Below, one piece after another: positions 7,627 through 16,807 of a stretch of DNA of 36,968 bases (position 1 is the first letter of the stretch; the number at the start of each line of letters is the position of its first letter). The position numbers and the translations under genes were made by a program. The notes under the pieces are model-generated. The model was not told where the DNA came from. It ran no database searches and saw only the letters and a list, made by a program, of their open reading frames with translations. Source of the DNA: Candidatus Martarchaeota archaeon (GTDB lineage Archaea > Micrarchaeota > Micrarchaeia > Micrarchaeales > Micrarchaeaceae); NCBI GenBank assembly GCA_023474155.1, contig JAMCYJ010000023.1, positions 1-36,968 on the forward strand. Direction: 5' to 3'.

Positions 7627-8874
7627 ATGGAAGAAAAAAAGAATGTTGAGGATTTCCTAAAAAAGCTGATGGCAGGCGAATTGAAAATACACGAACTCTC
7701 GAAGTATGTTGATGAAAATACAGCTGCGGAAATCCGCAGAAGATATCTCTCAGAGAAATACAGTCTTAATAACAATAGCTTTACGCATGTTGAACGCGCA
7801 TCCATAGATATGGAGGATACTGCAAAGCGCAATATAAGCAATCTTATCGGTGCGATTCAGATACCGCTCGGATTTATCGAAATAAATATCAAAGGCCAAT
7901 ACGCGATAGGGCAGAGCGCGGTATTTTTGGCAACGACAGAAGGCAAGCTAGTAGACGGCATAGGACGGGCTGCCAAAGCGCTGCAGGAGTCAGGCATTTC
8001 AACGAGAATACTCAAAGACGAAATGACTAGAAGCGTGATTGTAAATGCCAAGACGCTGGATGATGCATATAAGATAAAGGAGTACGTGCTAAAAAATAGT
8101 GACGAGATTAAAAAGTCTTTTTCAGAGTCCAGCAAACATTTGGAATTAAAAAGCATATCGACATATGTGATAGGAAAAACAGTCTTTATAAGGTACGGTG
8201 CGACGACAGGCGCTGCGATGGGCATGAATATGATTACAATAGGCGCGCATACTGCAACGCTGAAGACGCTTGAGGATCTTAAGAAAAAAGGAATAAATGC
8301 AGACTTTTTTACAGAAAGCGGAAACATGTGCATTGACAAAAAGCCAGGGCATATAAACCAGATTTTAGGCAGAGGAATTTCAATATCTGCAGAAGCGATA
8401 ATTAAAAGGGAAACAGTTGAAAAATACTTTAAAGTGACTCCTGAGAAGATAGCGAAGATGAACTATTACAAAAATTATATAGGATCCAGCATGGGCGGCG
8501 CAATAGGGAACAACGCGCATATAGCAAATATACTTGCTGCTATTTTTATCGCGTATGGGCAGGATCTTGCGCAGATTGTTGATGGTGCAAGCGGATATGA
8601 TAATATAGAAGTAACAGACAATGGTGATTTATACATATCAATACTCCTGCCGGCACTTGAAATAGGTACTTTTGGTGGGGGTACAGTAAGGGAAACGCAA
8701 AAGGAAGTGCTTATGGCTTCAGGAGTATACGGGGATAATGACCACAAAGGAGAGACCAAGTATAAATTCGCTGAGATAATAGCAGCAGCAGTGCTGGCAG
8801 GAGAATTAAATCTCATTGCTGTTCAAGCTGCACAGGAACTGTCAAGTTCCCATGCGTCTCTAAAAAGAGGATAG
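7627..8874 (+). CDS. hmgA: 3-hydroxy-3-methylglutaryl-CoA reductase (class I, NADPH)
   Basis: 415 aa, the length of the soluble archaeal enzyme that makes mevalonate, the committed step to archaeal lipids. The four catalytic residues of class I enzymes are present: Glu105 (TTEGKLV), Lys238 (CIDKKPGH), Asp313 (GQDLAQ) and His409 (SSSHAS). One deviation stands out: the near-invariant DAMGMNM cofactor motif reads AAMGMNM, with Ala196 (GCT at 8212-8214) in place of Asp. A single base change from GAT would do this. A TTG at 7603 is in frame upstream, but the TATA box at 7593 favours ATG 7627. A Nudix gene follows after 6 bp, so the two are probably co-transcribed. Confidence 0.95.
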   Translation: MEEKKNVEDFLKKLMAGELKIHELSKYVDENTAAEIRRRYLSEKYSLNNNSFTHVERASIDMEDTAKRNISNLIGAIQIPLGFIEINIKGQYAIGQSAVFLATTEGKLVDGIGRAAKALQESGISTRILKDEMTRSVIVNAKTLDDAYKIKEYVLKNSDEIKKSFSESSKHLELKSISTYVIGKTVFIRYGATTGAAMGMNMITIGAHTATLKTLEDLKKKGINADFFTESGNMCIDKKPGHINQILGRGISISAEAIIKRETVEKYFKVTPEKIAKMNYYKNYIGSSMGGAIGNNAHIANILAAIFIAYGQDLAQIVDGASGYDNIEVTDNGDLYISILLPALEIGTFGGGTVRETQKEVLMASGVYGDNDHKGETKYKFAEIIAAAVLAGELNLIAVQAAQELSSSHASLKRG

Positions 8875-8880
8875 ATAATA

Positions 8881-9303
8881 ATGCAGGCAAAAGAACCAGA
8901 TAAAAAGACAATAATATGGGTCGGATCGTTTGTCAGGCGCAAAGATGGAAAATGCCTGTTTTTGAAAAGGGCAGGCAGGAGTTCGTGGGGCGCGGGCCAA
9001 TGGCAGCTTCCAGGCGGCAAGCTTGAATGGGGCGAAACTCCTGAAGAAACTCTAAAAAGAGAAATAAATGAGGAGACTAATTCAGGTATAAAAATCATGA
9101 AATTAATATACCCGCACACAGCGCAGATTGCAGCAAAAGGAATACGATATCATGTCATTGAATTGATATACGACTGCGTTTATTCAGGCAAAAAAATAAC
9201 ATTAAGCAAAGAGCATGATGATTATGCATGGCTTGACGCCAAAGAAAGTCTTAAACTAAATTTGACCCCAGAATTAAGAGAGTTAATAACTAAAATAATG
9301 TGA
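8881..9303 (+). CDS. Nudix hydrolase
   Basis: 140 aa. Nudix box at residues 46-65 fits G-x5-E-x7-REUxEE: Gly46, Glu52, Arg60-Glu61, Glu64-Glu65. Such enzymes hydrolyse nucleoside diphosphates linked to another group X (8-oxo-dGTP, ADP-ribose and others) with Mg or Mn ions. The short single-domain form resembles MutT-like proteins; the substrate cannot be assigned. It starts 6 bp after the HMG-CoA reductase stop and is likely translated from the same message. It converges with the minus-strand gene ending at 9307. Confidence 0.88.
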   Translation: MQAKEPDKKTIIWVGSFVRRKDGKCLFLKRAGRSSWGAGQWQLPGGKLEWGETPEETLKREINEETNSGIKIMKLIYPHTAQIAAKGIRYHVIELIYDCVYSGKKITLSKEHDDYAWLDAKESLKLNLTPELRELITKIM

Positions 9304-9306
9304 TCG

Positions 9307-9975
9307 TCATTCCTTATTTTTCCTATGCATGATATTAGGCAGTTCAGGAAGAGAATTTGGCCGTTTAGTGTTAATTTTATATTTTTTTCCGCTTATATCA
9401 AGATTACCATTAATCCAGTCATTTAAAGACTCTTGAAATAAAATTGCTGCTTGCTTATCCATGCCAAAATAGCTATATGCGCGTACAACATTTTTAGAGA
9501 CATAAAAATCCGCGCCTTCCCATGCGGAAACAAGTTCCTTTGGAAATTTTCCGCTTTTCAATGAAATATAAGCTTGGCTATCCTCATCGCCTCCCTGGCA
9601 GCAGTATTCTGTTTTTGCGCCTACATTGTTTAATTTTTTAATTGCCATAGCAATTTTTTCATCAACCTCAATAATCTTTTTGTCTATTTCTAGTTCAACT
9701 GTACCATGCCGTATATATCCTTTAAGGCCCTTCTGAAATTTCTTTCTAAACCTCTCATCAGCTAAAAATGCCCTTATGAAATTATGCATCCACTTATTGC
9801 TGAAGTCATTTACGCATAAGGAAAGGGAGTATGTTTTTTTATCCTGCTCTATTAAAAAGTATACTCCTCCTTTTTCAGGATCATCAAGGTCTCCTGTTGT
9901 AGTATAAACCTTTATGCTATAACTATTGCCTTCTTTGTCCTTTTTTATATTATCTAATATGTTTACAATACCCAT
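9307..9975 (-). CDS. Unknown protein with a CCQGG motif
   Basis: 222 aa, no recognised family. Residues 121-129 read KTEYCCQGG followed by an acidic GDEDSQAYI; a similar T-x-YCCQG signature occurs in scattered uncharacterised archaeal, bacterial and viral proteins where it introduces a small alpha/beta domain. The N-terminal part is rich in beta-strand-like residues and the middle (about 60-115) is helical and basic. No signal peptide or membrane segment. Minus-strand TTATAATTAT around 10000-10010 could be its TATA box, about 25-30 nt before the ATG at 9975. The 3' end faces the Nudix gene with 3 bp between stops. Confidence 0.65.
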   Translation of the reverse strand: MGIVNILDNIKKDKEGNSYSIKVYTTTGDLDDPEKGGVYFLIEQDKKTYSLSLCVNDFSNKWMHNFIRAFLADERFRKKFQKGLKGYIRHGTVELEIDKKIIEVDEKIAMAIKKLNNVGAKTEYCCQGGDEDSQAYISLKSGKFPKELVSAWEGADFYVSKNVVRAYSYFGMDKQAAILFQESLNDWINGNLDISGKKYKINTKRPNSLPELPNIMHRKNKE

Positions 9976-10069
9976 ATTATTGTTATGCGTAATCTCATAA
10001 TTATAACTTACTATACTGTATAAAATTTATTTTTATATTTATTGCTGCAGCTATAAACTCAACTCAGAC

Positions 10070-11485
10070 TCAGATCTGTGATTTTGGATCTAATAACTCT
10101 TTTAATTTTATAGGATCAAGTATCTTTAATTCTGTGCATACCTGCATTATGGTCTTATTTTCTTTATATGCAGTCATAACTATGTCGGATGCCTTATCAT
10201 AGCCTATATAAGGAGTTAATGAAGTTACTATTGATAGATTATTTTCAATATATTTATTAATTCTTTCAACATCAACCTTTAACTCTTTAATTGCATTTTT
10301 ACTAAAAATCTTGATGCTGTTTGATAAAATTCTTATCGAGAATAATAAATTATATGCTATAATTGGCATGTATACATTCAATTCAAGTTGCGCGCTCGAT
10401 ACTGCCTTTCTGATTATATAATTTGTGCCCTGGACCTGAAATAGAACCATATTCTGCATTTCAAGGTAAGATGGATTTATCTTGCCAGGCATTATCGATG
10501 ATCCCGGCTGGGCTGATTTTAAAATCAATTCATGAATTCCCGTTCTCGGGCCTGAAACTAGGATTACAAGGTCATTTATTATTTTGTTTAAGCCTATCGT
10601 AAAGCTGTTTATCGCATCACTTAGAATCATTTCCGCTATCCTATTTTGCGTATCCCTGAACCTGTTTTTGGAGAGCATGAATTTTTCATCTATTTTGAAT
10701 ATTTTTAATTCATTGTTTATTTGCTTTATTATATCCTGTCTATATTCCTCAGAGGCATTTAATCCAGTGCCTATTGCAGTGCCCCCTATGGGTATTTCAA
10801 GGAGATATCTCGCGGCATTCTCTATATTATCTATAAGAAAGGATATAGTTTCCGCATACCCTGAAAATTCCTGGCCAAGAGACATTGGGACAGCATCCTG
10901 TAAGTGCGTCCTGCCTATTTTTATTATGCTTGCAAAATCTTCTGCTTTATCGGATAATTCCTTTTCGAGCATCCGCAGCGCAGGAATAAGAAGCTTCTTT
11001 ATTTCAATAAATGTGCTTATCCTTATGACGCTCGGCACCGTGTCATTTGTCGACTGCGACATATTTACATGGTCATTTGGATGAATTAAACTAAAATTCC
11101 CCTTTTCGCTGCCAATGATTTCAAGCGCCCTATTCGCAACAACTTCATTTACATTCATATTTATATTTGTACCGGCCCCTGCCTGAAATATGTCTATTTT
11201 GAACTGATCAAGAAATTTGCCATCAATTATTTCGTCGCATGCAGCTACAATGGCGGCACCAATTTTTTTATCAAGCTTGCCTGCATTCATGTTTGAGATG
11301 GCTGCGCATTTTTTGACAAGAGCATAAACCTGCACGAATTCCCTCTGTATGTGTATCCCAGAAACCCTGTAGTTATTAAGTGCCCGTTCAGTTTCAACTC
11401 CATAATATACATCTGAAGGCACAATGATTTTGCCTATAATGTCTTTTTCGACAATCCCCTCATTCGGTTTTTTTGTGGTTTTCAT
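10070..11485 (-). CDS. aspA: Aspartate ammonia-lyase (class II fumarase superfamily)
   Basis: 471 aa from ATG 11485. Superfamily motifs: DVYYGVETERALNNY, QAGAGTNINMNVNEVVANRA, PNDHVNMSQSTNDT, RTHLQDAVPMSLGQEF, GTAIGTGLN and the signature GSSIMPGKINP. The RTHLQDAVPM and NMNVNEVxAN forms fit aspartase better than fumarase, which would make fumarate plus ammonia from aspartate; class II fumarase is the alternative, since the PGK of the signature occurs in both. A TTG at 11497 is in frame upstream, but a TATA box (11513-11524) places transcription start near 11490. The gene is transcribed away from tRNA-Glu. Confidence 0.88.
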   Translation of the reverse strand: MKTTKKPNEGIVEKDIIGKIIVPSDVYYGVETERALNNYRVSGIHIQREFVQVYALVKKCAAISNMNAGKLDKKIGAAIVAACDEIIDGKFLDQFKIDIFQAGAGTNINMNVNEVVANRALEIIGSEKGNFSLIHPNDHVNMSQSTNDTVPSVIRISTFIEIKKLLIPALRMLEKELSDKAEDFASIIKIGRTHLQDAVPMSLGQEFSGYAETISFLIDNIENAARYLLEIPIGGTAIGTGLNASEEYRQDIIKQINNELKIFKIDEKFMLSKNRFRDTQNRIAEMILSDAINSFTIGLNKIINDLVILVSGPRTGIHELILKSAQPGSSIMPGKINPSYLEMQNMVLFQVQGTNYIIRKAVSSAQLELNVYMPIIAYNLLFSIRILSNSIKIFSKNAIKELKVDVERINKYIENNLSIVTSLTPYIGYDKASDIVMTAYKENKTIMQVCTELKILDPIKLKELLDPKSQI

Positions 11486-11512
11486 TCCCTCATCCAATTA
11501 TACATAAACATT

Positions 11513-11524
11513 AAATTTTATAAA
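11513..11524 (-). promoter_or_regulatory. TATA box of the aspA gene
   Basis: On the minus strand it reads TTTATAAAATTT, about 33 nt before the ATG at 11485. A separate TAAATATTTA at 11531-11540 serves the plus-strand tRNA-Glu, so the two promoters are back to back. Confidence 0.5.
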
Positions 11525-11567
11525 TATAATTAAATATTTACCACGCGGAATCAAATAATTATTTTAA

Positions 11568-11642
11568 GCTCTGATCGTCTAGTTCGGTCAAGGACACGGC
11601 CCTCTCACGGCCGTAACTCGGGTTCAAATCCCGATCAGAGCA
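11568..11642 (+). tRNA. tRNA-Glu (anticodon CUC)
   Basis: Acceptor GCTCTGA pairs with TCAGAGC (11635-11641) with A as discriminator. Anticodon stem CGGCC/GGCCG encloses the loop CTCTCAC, anticodon CTC at 11604-11606. GGTTCAAATC is the T loop. No intron and no encoded CCA. Confidence 0.95.
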
Positions 11643-11716
11643 TTTGGGAATATAGCAAACTCTTAATATTTTAATGTATAATGTATTAAAATATTATAAA
11701 AACTCAAAGGGTCAAT

Positions 11717-12490
11717 ATGAGCAAATTGCCGATAATAATAATCGCAGTTATAATAGTAATCATCATAGCAGTATTTGTAACAACCAAAAACACGCCATTA
11801 AGCTCCTTTTCTTCGAATACTCCTAAACAAACTACAACCACTTCGGCTTCGGCGCAAACAACTACTGCGGCGGCTAATGTGGTTGTGCCTGCTGCTTGCC
11901 CGAAAGTTGTAAATACCGCAGCGTATTCTCATGTGACAAATGGCGACAATTGCACGGGTTTCCTTTTAAACATCGGGAATTACAGTACATATGAGACATA
12001 TGGAAATACCTGCCCTGCAACTGTGAATATAGGCTTATACGCAGTTTATTATAATAACGCGACAGACTGTTTCCCTACGGTGAATTTAGACAAAGGCGCA
12101 GAGTATTTTAATTCCTCTAATATAACGCAAACAGGATTAAGCACAATAAGCATTACAGGTTTGAATGTCAAATACAATTATATCGGGCCGGCTACAAACA
12201 GCTCTGGCTATTCCTGTGGATTTTATAATTATTCTAATTATTACTCAATGGCTCTAACCTTGAGAGGAAACCAGCAGTTTATACTCCCTATTGATTTTTC
12301 ATCCCAAACTTGTGGGTATACTATCGGAAGCATAAAAGCGATCACTCCAGGATTTAAAGTGATATCAACAAATCCCTCGCTCCCGTTCGATATGCCTGGG
12401 CACGGCTCGCAATTACAGATACAAATAAATATATCTGTTGCAAACAATAATTATTCAGGCCCTTTGACATTGGTGATTAATGAAGCATGA
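11717..12490 (+). CDS. Membrane-anchored surface protein, unknown
   Basis: 257 aa. A strongly hydrophobic Ile/Val segment at residues 4-22 is a signal anchor; positive residues before it are few (Lys3), then a Thr/Ser-rich linker (about 24-53) leads to an external domain. This carries many NxS/T sequons (for example NCT, NYS, NNAT, NSS, NIT, NYS), and several Cys that could form disulfides (for example Cys61, Cys78, Cys94). The composition is typical of archaeal cell-surface or S-layer-associated proteins held by an N-terminal anchor. No family recognised. The start at 11717 follows a GGTCAAT sequence. Confidence 0.75.
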   Translation: MSKLPIIIIAVIIVIIIAVFVTTKNTPLSSFSSNTPKQTTTTSASAQTTTAAANVVVPAACPKVVNTAAYSHVTNGDNCTGFLLNIGNYSTYETYGNTCPATVNIGLYAVYYNNATDCFPTVNLDKGAEYFNSSNITQTGLSTISITGLNVKYNYIGPATNSSGYSCGFYNYSNYYSMALTLRGNQQFILPIDFSSQTCGYTIGSIKAITPGFKVISTNPSLPFDMPGHGSQLQIQINISVANNNYSGPLTLVINEA

Positions 12491-12549
12491 TTTTGTGCAT
12501 TAAATTTTAAATCTTATTAAAAAATTATTAAAAAATTAAGGATGATTTA

Positions 12550-12831
12550 TTGGAATACGTAAAGCAGGAAGAATTTAAAATTGCAAAAAATATCATTATA
12601 AACGAATTAAAAATTCTGATAGAATGCAATGAATTGCTGAAACAAACAGGCAATTCATCATTGCAAAGAATCGTATCGGAGATAAAAGAAAATAAAAAAG
12701 AATACATCCAAAGCCTGCTTAAGTTGGCAGAGCAGGCGGATATGCATTTCGATCCGGAAGAATTAAAATTAATAAGCGATATAAACGGCCTCTTTCCCAA
12801 AAAGCAAAACGAATTTACCCCTCTTTATTAA
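12550..12831 (+). CDS. Small helical protein, unknown
   Basis: 93 aa from a TTG start; no ATG exists upstream in frame. AAGGATG 6-10 nt before it can act as a ribosome binding site. The sequence is almost all amphipathic helix (KEYVKQEE-like heptads), with no Cys pairs or catalytic motif, consistent with a helical bundle of ferritin-like size, but no ferritin ligands are evident. It is followed closely by the aminopeptidase gene at 12861, 29 bp on, so they may form one transcript. Confidence 0.6.
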   Translation: MEYVKQEEFKIAKNIIINELKILIECNELLKQTGNSSLQRIVSEIKENKKEYIQSLLKLAEQADMHFDPEELKLISDINGLFPKKQNEFTPLY

Positions 12832-12860
12832 TTACTGTATGTGCCAAGTAAGACGGTTAA

Positions 12861-15422
12861 ATGAACAGCAAAAATTCTGGTAAGTACAGATTAGGCGCGG
12901 GCGTTGTCCCTATCAACTACTCCTTGGCGTTTGAGCCGATTCCGAATTTCAAGTTCAAATGCGTTGAATCTATAAAAGTCGATGTGCGCGGACCGGCGGC
13001 AAATAAGATAATACTCAATGCATTCAAATTGGAAATTTCGTCAGCAGAAGTTGTTTCGAACAATATAAAATACCCTGCAAAAATAAAGTACGATGAAAAG
13101 TACGGCAGGATAATCCTGCAAACAAGCAAAAAAATCCGCGGCGCAGCGCAGATAAACATAGTATTCAACGGGGAAAATTCAGATGAACTTCGAGGATTTT
13201 ACAGAAGCAGATACTCCGCAGGCAAAAAAGAAAGCTACATCCTGACATCGCAATTCGAGCCAGACACGGCGCGCATGGCGTTCGTGTGTTTTGACCAGCC
13301 TGATCTGAAAGCGACGTTCGATGTTTCGTTCATAATAGACAAAGACCTAATGGCGATTTCCAATATGCCTGTAAAAAAAGAGAAAGTAGTAAATGGAAAA
13401 AAACATGTGGCGTTCATTACAACTCCAAAAATGAGCACGTATCTTCTTTATCTCGGAGTCGGCAGGTTCGATTTCATTGAAACGAAGTACAGAAACATAA
13501 AGATAAGGATTTTGGCAACTCCCGGCAAGAGAGAATTCCTCTATTTAGCAAGGGAATATATTATAAAAATCCTTCATTTCTATGAAAATTACTTCGGGCT
13601 TAGATATGCGCTTCCAAAGCTCGACCTCATTGCAGTCCCGGACTTTTCAGTCGGCGCGATGGAAAACTGGGGCGCAGTGGTTTTTAGGGAGACATCATTA
13701 CTCGGCAAGAAAGATTCGGCTATAGCGGTTAAGCAGAGGATAGCAGAAGTGATAGCCCATGAACTGGCGCACCAGTGGTTCGGAGATTTAGTTACAATGA
13801 AGTGGTGGGACGATTTATGGCTCAATGAAAGCTTTGCCGATTTCATGGAGACAAAGTGCCTTGACGAACTGTTTCCGGAGTGGGAGATAGGCAAGGAAAT
13901 AGTATTCAAGTTTACAACCGCATTCGGGGAAGACAGTTTTAAGGCCACGCACCCAGTGCACGTAAAGGTTAATTCATCAGAGCAGATAAATACGCTTTTT
14001 GATCCCGCAATCGCATATGCAAAAGGCGGAAGCATACTGACAATGATGGAGGACTTTGTCACAAAGCAGGTTTTTAGGGAAGGCATAAGAGAATACATGA
14101 AGAAATTTGCATATAAGAATGCGGTCGAGAGCGATTTGTGGGATTCCATAAGCAGCAGTTTCAGCAAAAGCGCCGCAGGCAAAAAGAATAAACATGACAT
14201 ATACAAAATCGCAAGTTACTGGCTCAACAACAAAGGCTACCCTATAGTGGCTGTTTCAAGGCATGGCGGAAAATTCGTACTTTCCCAAAAGCGGTTTTTC
14301 CTTGACGGTTCTGTTTCCGGAAATATCTGGCCTATTCCTATAGTATACGCAACAGAAAATGGCATTAACAGGATTATAATGGATAAAAAACAGATTGTTC
14401 TTGACGGCAGCAAATGGATAAAGCTCAATTACGGGCAAAAAAGCTATTTTAGGTCTTCGTACGATCAGGAGGATCTTGAATATCTCGGCGCGCTTTTAAA
14501 GCAGGGCAAGTTAGGCGATGTCGACGGATATGGAATCGTAAGCGATCTTGGGATTATGGCTAGGAGCGGCAAAATAAATGCGAATGTTTTTTTTAGCTTC
14601 ATTGAAAAATACTGCACAGATTTAACAGATAGATATCCTCTAAACGTGATGATTTTGTCATTGATGAATGCAATCTACAGTACGTCCTACAATTACCCCG
14701 ATACGGAGTTTTACAAGAAAGTAAAGACAGATTTCTACGGCATAAATAAAAATATGCTGGACAGGCTCGGTTTCCGCGAGTCGAAGAATGAAAGGCCTGT
14801 AATGGCGCAATTGAGGGCCCAGGTCATAAAGAACCTTGGGTGCATGAACGACAGCGTCGTCATCGGCAAGGCAAACAAGGCATTTTCAGACATCCTGCTA
14901 AATAAAAAAGTGAACGAGAACCTGAAAAGCGCGTATCTTTCGATTATCGCATTCAATGGCGACAGGCAGGCGTATAACAAGATACTAAGACTTTATAAGA
15001 CTACGCATGATCCTAATGACAAAATCAGGTTCTTGGGTGCGCTAAGCCTTTTTGCAGATCCTAAGCTGTTTCCGTCTGCCCTTGACTTCTTCTTTTCCGA
15101 TGACGTGAGGCTGCAGGATAAGATATATATCCCGGCCATTTCGGCTTCGAATCTGCTTTCGCGCGAAAACAAGGCGTATTATCTTTCATGGCTGAAGAAA
15201 AACTGGAAGGCGTTCATGAAACTATTCAATCCCCAGATAGGCAAGCTCGACACCATGATGTTCTCTGTATTTTTTGTTGATGATGCTGCGACAAGAGACT
15301 CGCTAAGAGTATTTTTTGACAGAAAAGACAACATGAGGGAGGACATAGTAAAAACGAAATACCAAGTGTTTGAAAAGATAGGCATGAATATAAGGTTCAG
15401 AAAGGCAAACAGGTTGGAATAA
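12861..15422 (+). CDS. M1 family zinc aminopeptidase (tricorn-interacting factor F2/F3 type)
   Basis: 853 aa, the normal length of the family. GAMEN substrate motif at residues 265-269, zinc site HELAH at 300-304 with the third ligand Glu323 (HExxH-x18-E). Tyr in YAKGGSILTMMEDF, about residue 390, matches the transition-state stabilising Tyr region. It removes N-terminal residues from peptides made by the proteasome or tricorn protease and is probably cytoplasmic, as no signal peptide is present. The C-terminal half is the alpha-helical repeat domain. The factor F2/F3 comparison is by similarity; the residue preference cannot be read from sequence. Confidence 0.94.
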   Translation: MNSKNSGKYRLGAGVVPINYSLAFEPIPNFKFKCVESIKVDVRGPAANKIILNAFKLEISSAEVVSNNIKYPAKIKYDEKYGRIILQTSKKIRGAAQINIVFNGENSDELRGFYRSRYSAGKKESYILTSQFEPDTARMAFVCFDQPDLKATFDVSFIIDKDLMAISNMPVKKEKVVNGKKHVAFITTPKMSTYLLYLGVGRFDFIETKYRNIKIRILATPGKREFLYLAREYIIKILHFYENYFGLRYALPKLDLIAVPDFSVGAMENWGAVVFRETSLLGKKDSAIAVKQRIAEVIAHELAHQWFGDLVTMKWWDDLWLNESFADFMETKCLDELFPEWEIGKEIVFKFTTAFGEDSFKATHPVHVKVNSSEQINTLFDPAIAYAKGGSILTMMEDFVTKQVFREGIREYMKKFAYKNAVESDLWDSISSSFSKSAAGKKNKHDIYKIASYWLNNKGYPIVAVSRHGGKFVLSQKRFFLDGSVSGNIWPIPIVYATENGINRIIMDKKQIVLDGSKWIKLNYGQKSYFRSSYDQEDLEYLGALLKQGKLGDVDGYGIVSDLGIMARSGKINANVFFSFIEKYCTDLTDRYPLNVMILSLMNAIYSTSYNYPDTEFYKKVKTDFYGINKNMLDRLGFRESKNERPVMAQLRAQVIKNLGCMNDSVVIGKANKAFSDILLNKKVNENLKSAYLSIIAFNGDRQAYNKILRLYKTTHDPNDKIRFLGALSLFADPKLFPSALDFFFSDDVRLQDKIYIPAISASNLLSRENKAYYLSWLKKNWKAFMKLFNPQIGKLDTMMFSVFFVDDAATRDSLRVFFDRKDNMREDIVKTKYQVFEKIGMNIRFRKANRLE

Positions 15423-15529
15423 ATACACAGGGTGCGGCCGTATGCCGGTATCCTATGTTTTTGCCGTATATGCGGCAATTAAACAAAAAATTAAAATATT
15501 ATTAGTGCTATAATATATTGGCGACAAGC

Positions 15530-16273
15530 ATGAGGCAGGCAATGGTTGAGAAGGCAATGCAGGGCAGCGCAAACGCAGGAAGTTACGAAGCAGGAAATAT
15601 AAATCTCAGCGATGCCGACGGAATCCAGGAGTTCGTGAAAAACGCGACATGGCGCGACATACTGCTCAGCCTAGTCGAAACCAATAAGCTCAATGTTTGG
15701 GATATAGACGTCGGCAGGATAATCCATTCCTATCTTGATTTCATAAAAAAACTTAAGCTGCTCGACCTCTATGTGCCGGCAAACATAATATTTGCAGCAT
15801 CCATAATGATAAGGCTGAAGAGCAGCACTATTTCATTTGAACAAATAGGCCAGGCTGCGCTTGATGCCGAGCAGGATGCAGGCATGCAGAGAATCCTGCC
15901 TGAAATCGGCGAGATTTATCCGAGGATGAGGCTGCAGCCAAACAAGAGGATAACACTTGACGACCTTTTAGGCGCGCTCAACGAGGCGATGGCGATCGAA
16001 AAAAGGCATGCCGAAAGGCCGCAGACGGAAAGGGTTCCGATAAACATAGTGTTCGACATAGGAATAGACGAAAGGATAAAGACAATATTTGACCTGATAG
16101 AGAGGAACATAGATTCAGAAAAAATGGCGAGCTTCCTGGTGCTGAAGTCCCAGTTCGGCGAGGACCCTCTACTGAACCTTTTCATCCCCCTCCTTTACCT
16201 GATGCAGAAGAATAAAATCCTGCTTTACCAGGACTTGTTTTTCGGGGACATCCTGATAAAGCTGAATAATTAG
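15530..16273 (+). CDS. scpA: Segregation and condensation protein A (kleisin)
   Basis: About 247 aa. The N-terminal helical segment (WRDILLSLVETNKLNVWDIDVGRI) and the LYVPANIIFAASIMIRLKS stretch are typical of ScpA; the C-terminal winged helix ends at residue 247. It is the kleisin bridging SMC heads in chromosome condensation. The start is uncertain: TTG 15518, ATG 15530 and ATG 15542 are all in frame. A TATA-like TAATATAT at 15511-15518 would favour 15542, and TTAAAATATT at 15491-15500 would favour 15530. scpB begins 8 bp after the stop. No SMC gene is in the window. Confidence 0.88.
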   Translation: MRQAMVEKAMQGSANAGSYEAGNINLSDADGIQEFVKNATWRDILLSLVETNKLNVWDIDVGRIIHSYLDFIKKLKLLDLYVPANIIFAASIMIRLKSSTISFEQIGQAALDAEQDAGMQRILPEIGEIYPRMRLQPNKRITLDDLLGALNEAMAIEKRHAERPQTERVPINIVFDIGIDERIKTIFDLIERNIDSEKMASFLVLKSQFGEDPLLNLFIPLLYLMQKNKILLYQDLFFGDILIKLNN

Positions 16274-16280
16274 TGGTTGG

Positions 16281-16754
16281 ATGGCGGTGCAGGAAGGCGC
16301 GGATTACAAGAAGGAAATAGAGGCTGCCATGTTTGTTTCGAACAAGGCCATGTCCGTGCAGGAGATAGGCGAATCTCTCGGCATAAAGTCATTTTCATCG
16401 GTAAAGAGTATCATTTCCGCTCTTATTGAGGACTATAAGGCCAGGGACTCTGCCCTCGAGATCATCGAGATAAACGGGAAATACCTCCTTACAGTAAGGA
16501 AGGAATACCTTGCCAAAGTCAACAGGCTGGCAGGAACCCCCGACATCTCAAAGCCGGGGCTTAGGATACTCGCGTATATAAGCAAGAACGAGCCCGTAAT
16601 GCAGAGCAGGCTGGTAAAAATTTTCGGCACATCCGCCTATATGTACATAAAGGAGCTGCTGGAAAGCGAATTCATATCGTCTACAAGATTCAAGACTACG
16701 AAGAGCATAAAGACCGCGCCTAAATTCGCTGAATATTTCAGCCTCAATAAATGA
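16281..16754 (+). CDS. scpB: Segregation and condensation protein B
   Basis: 157 aa, two tandem winged-helix domains, as expected for ScpB, the dimeric partner that binds ScpA. Recognisable: EIEAAMFVSNKAMSVQEIGESLGI at the start, EIIEINGKYLLTV in the middle, KPGLRILAYISKNEPVMQSRLVKIFG in the second domain. It lies directly after scpA, with the start 8 bp past its stop (TTAGTGGTTGG precedes the ATG), so the two are surely one transcript. It is shorter than many bacterial forms but similar to archaeal ones. Confidence 0.88.
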   Translation: MAVQEGADYKKEIEAAMFVSNKAMSVQEIGESLGIKSFSSVKSIISALIEDYKARDSALEIIEINGKYLLTVRKEYLAKVNRLAGTPDISKPGLRILAYISKNEPVMQSRLVKIFGTSAYMYIKELLESEFISSTRFKTTKSIKTAPKFAEYFSLNK

Positions 16755-16807
16755 CAATCTTTAATTATATTCGTGCTGATTAATTACAGGATTAATAAGT
16801 TGGTATT

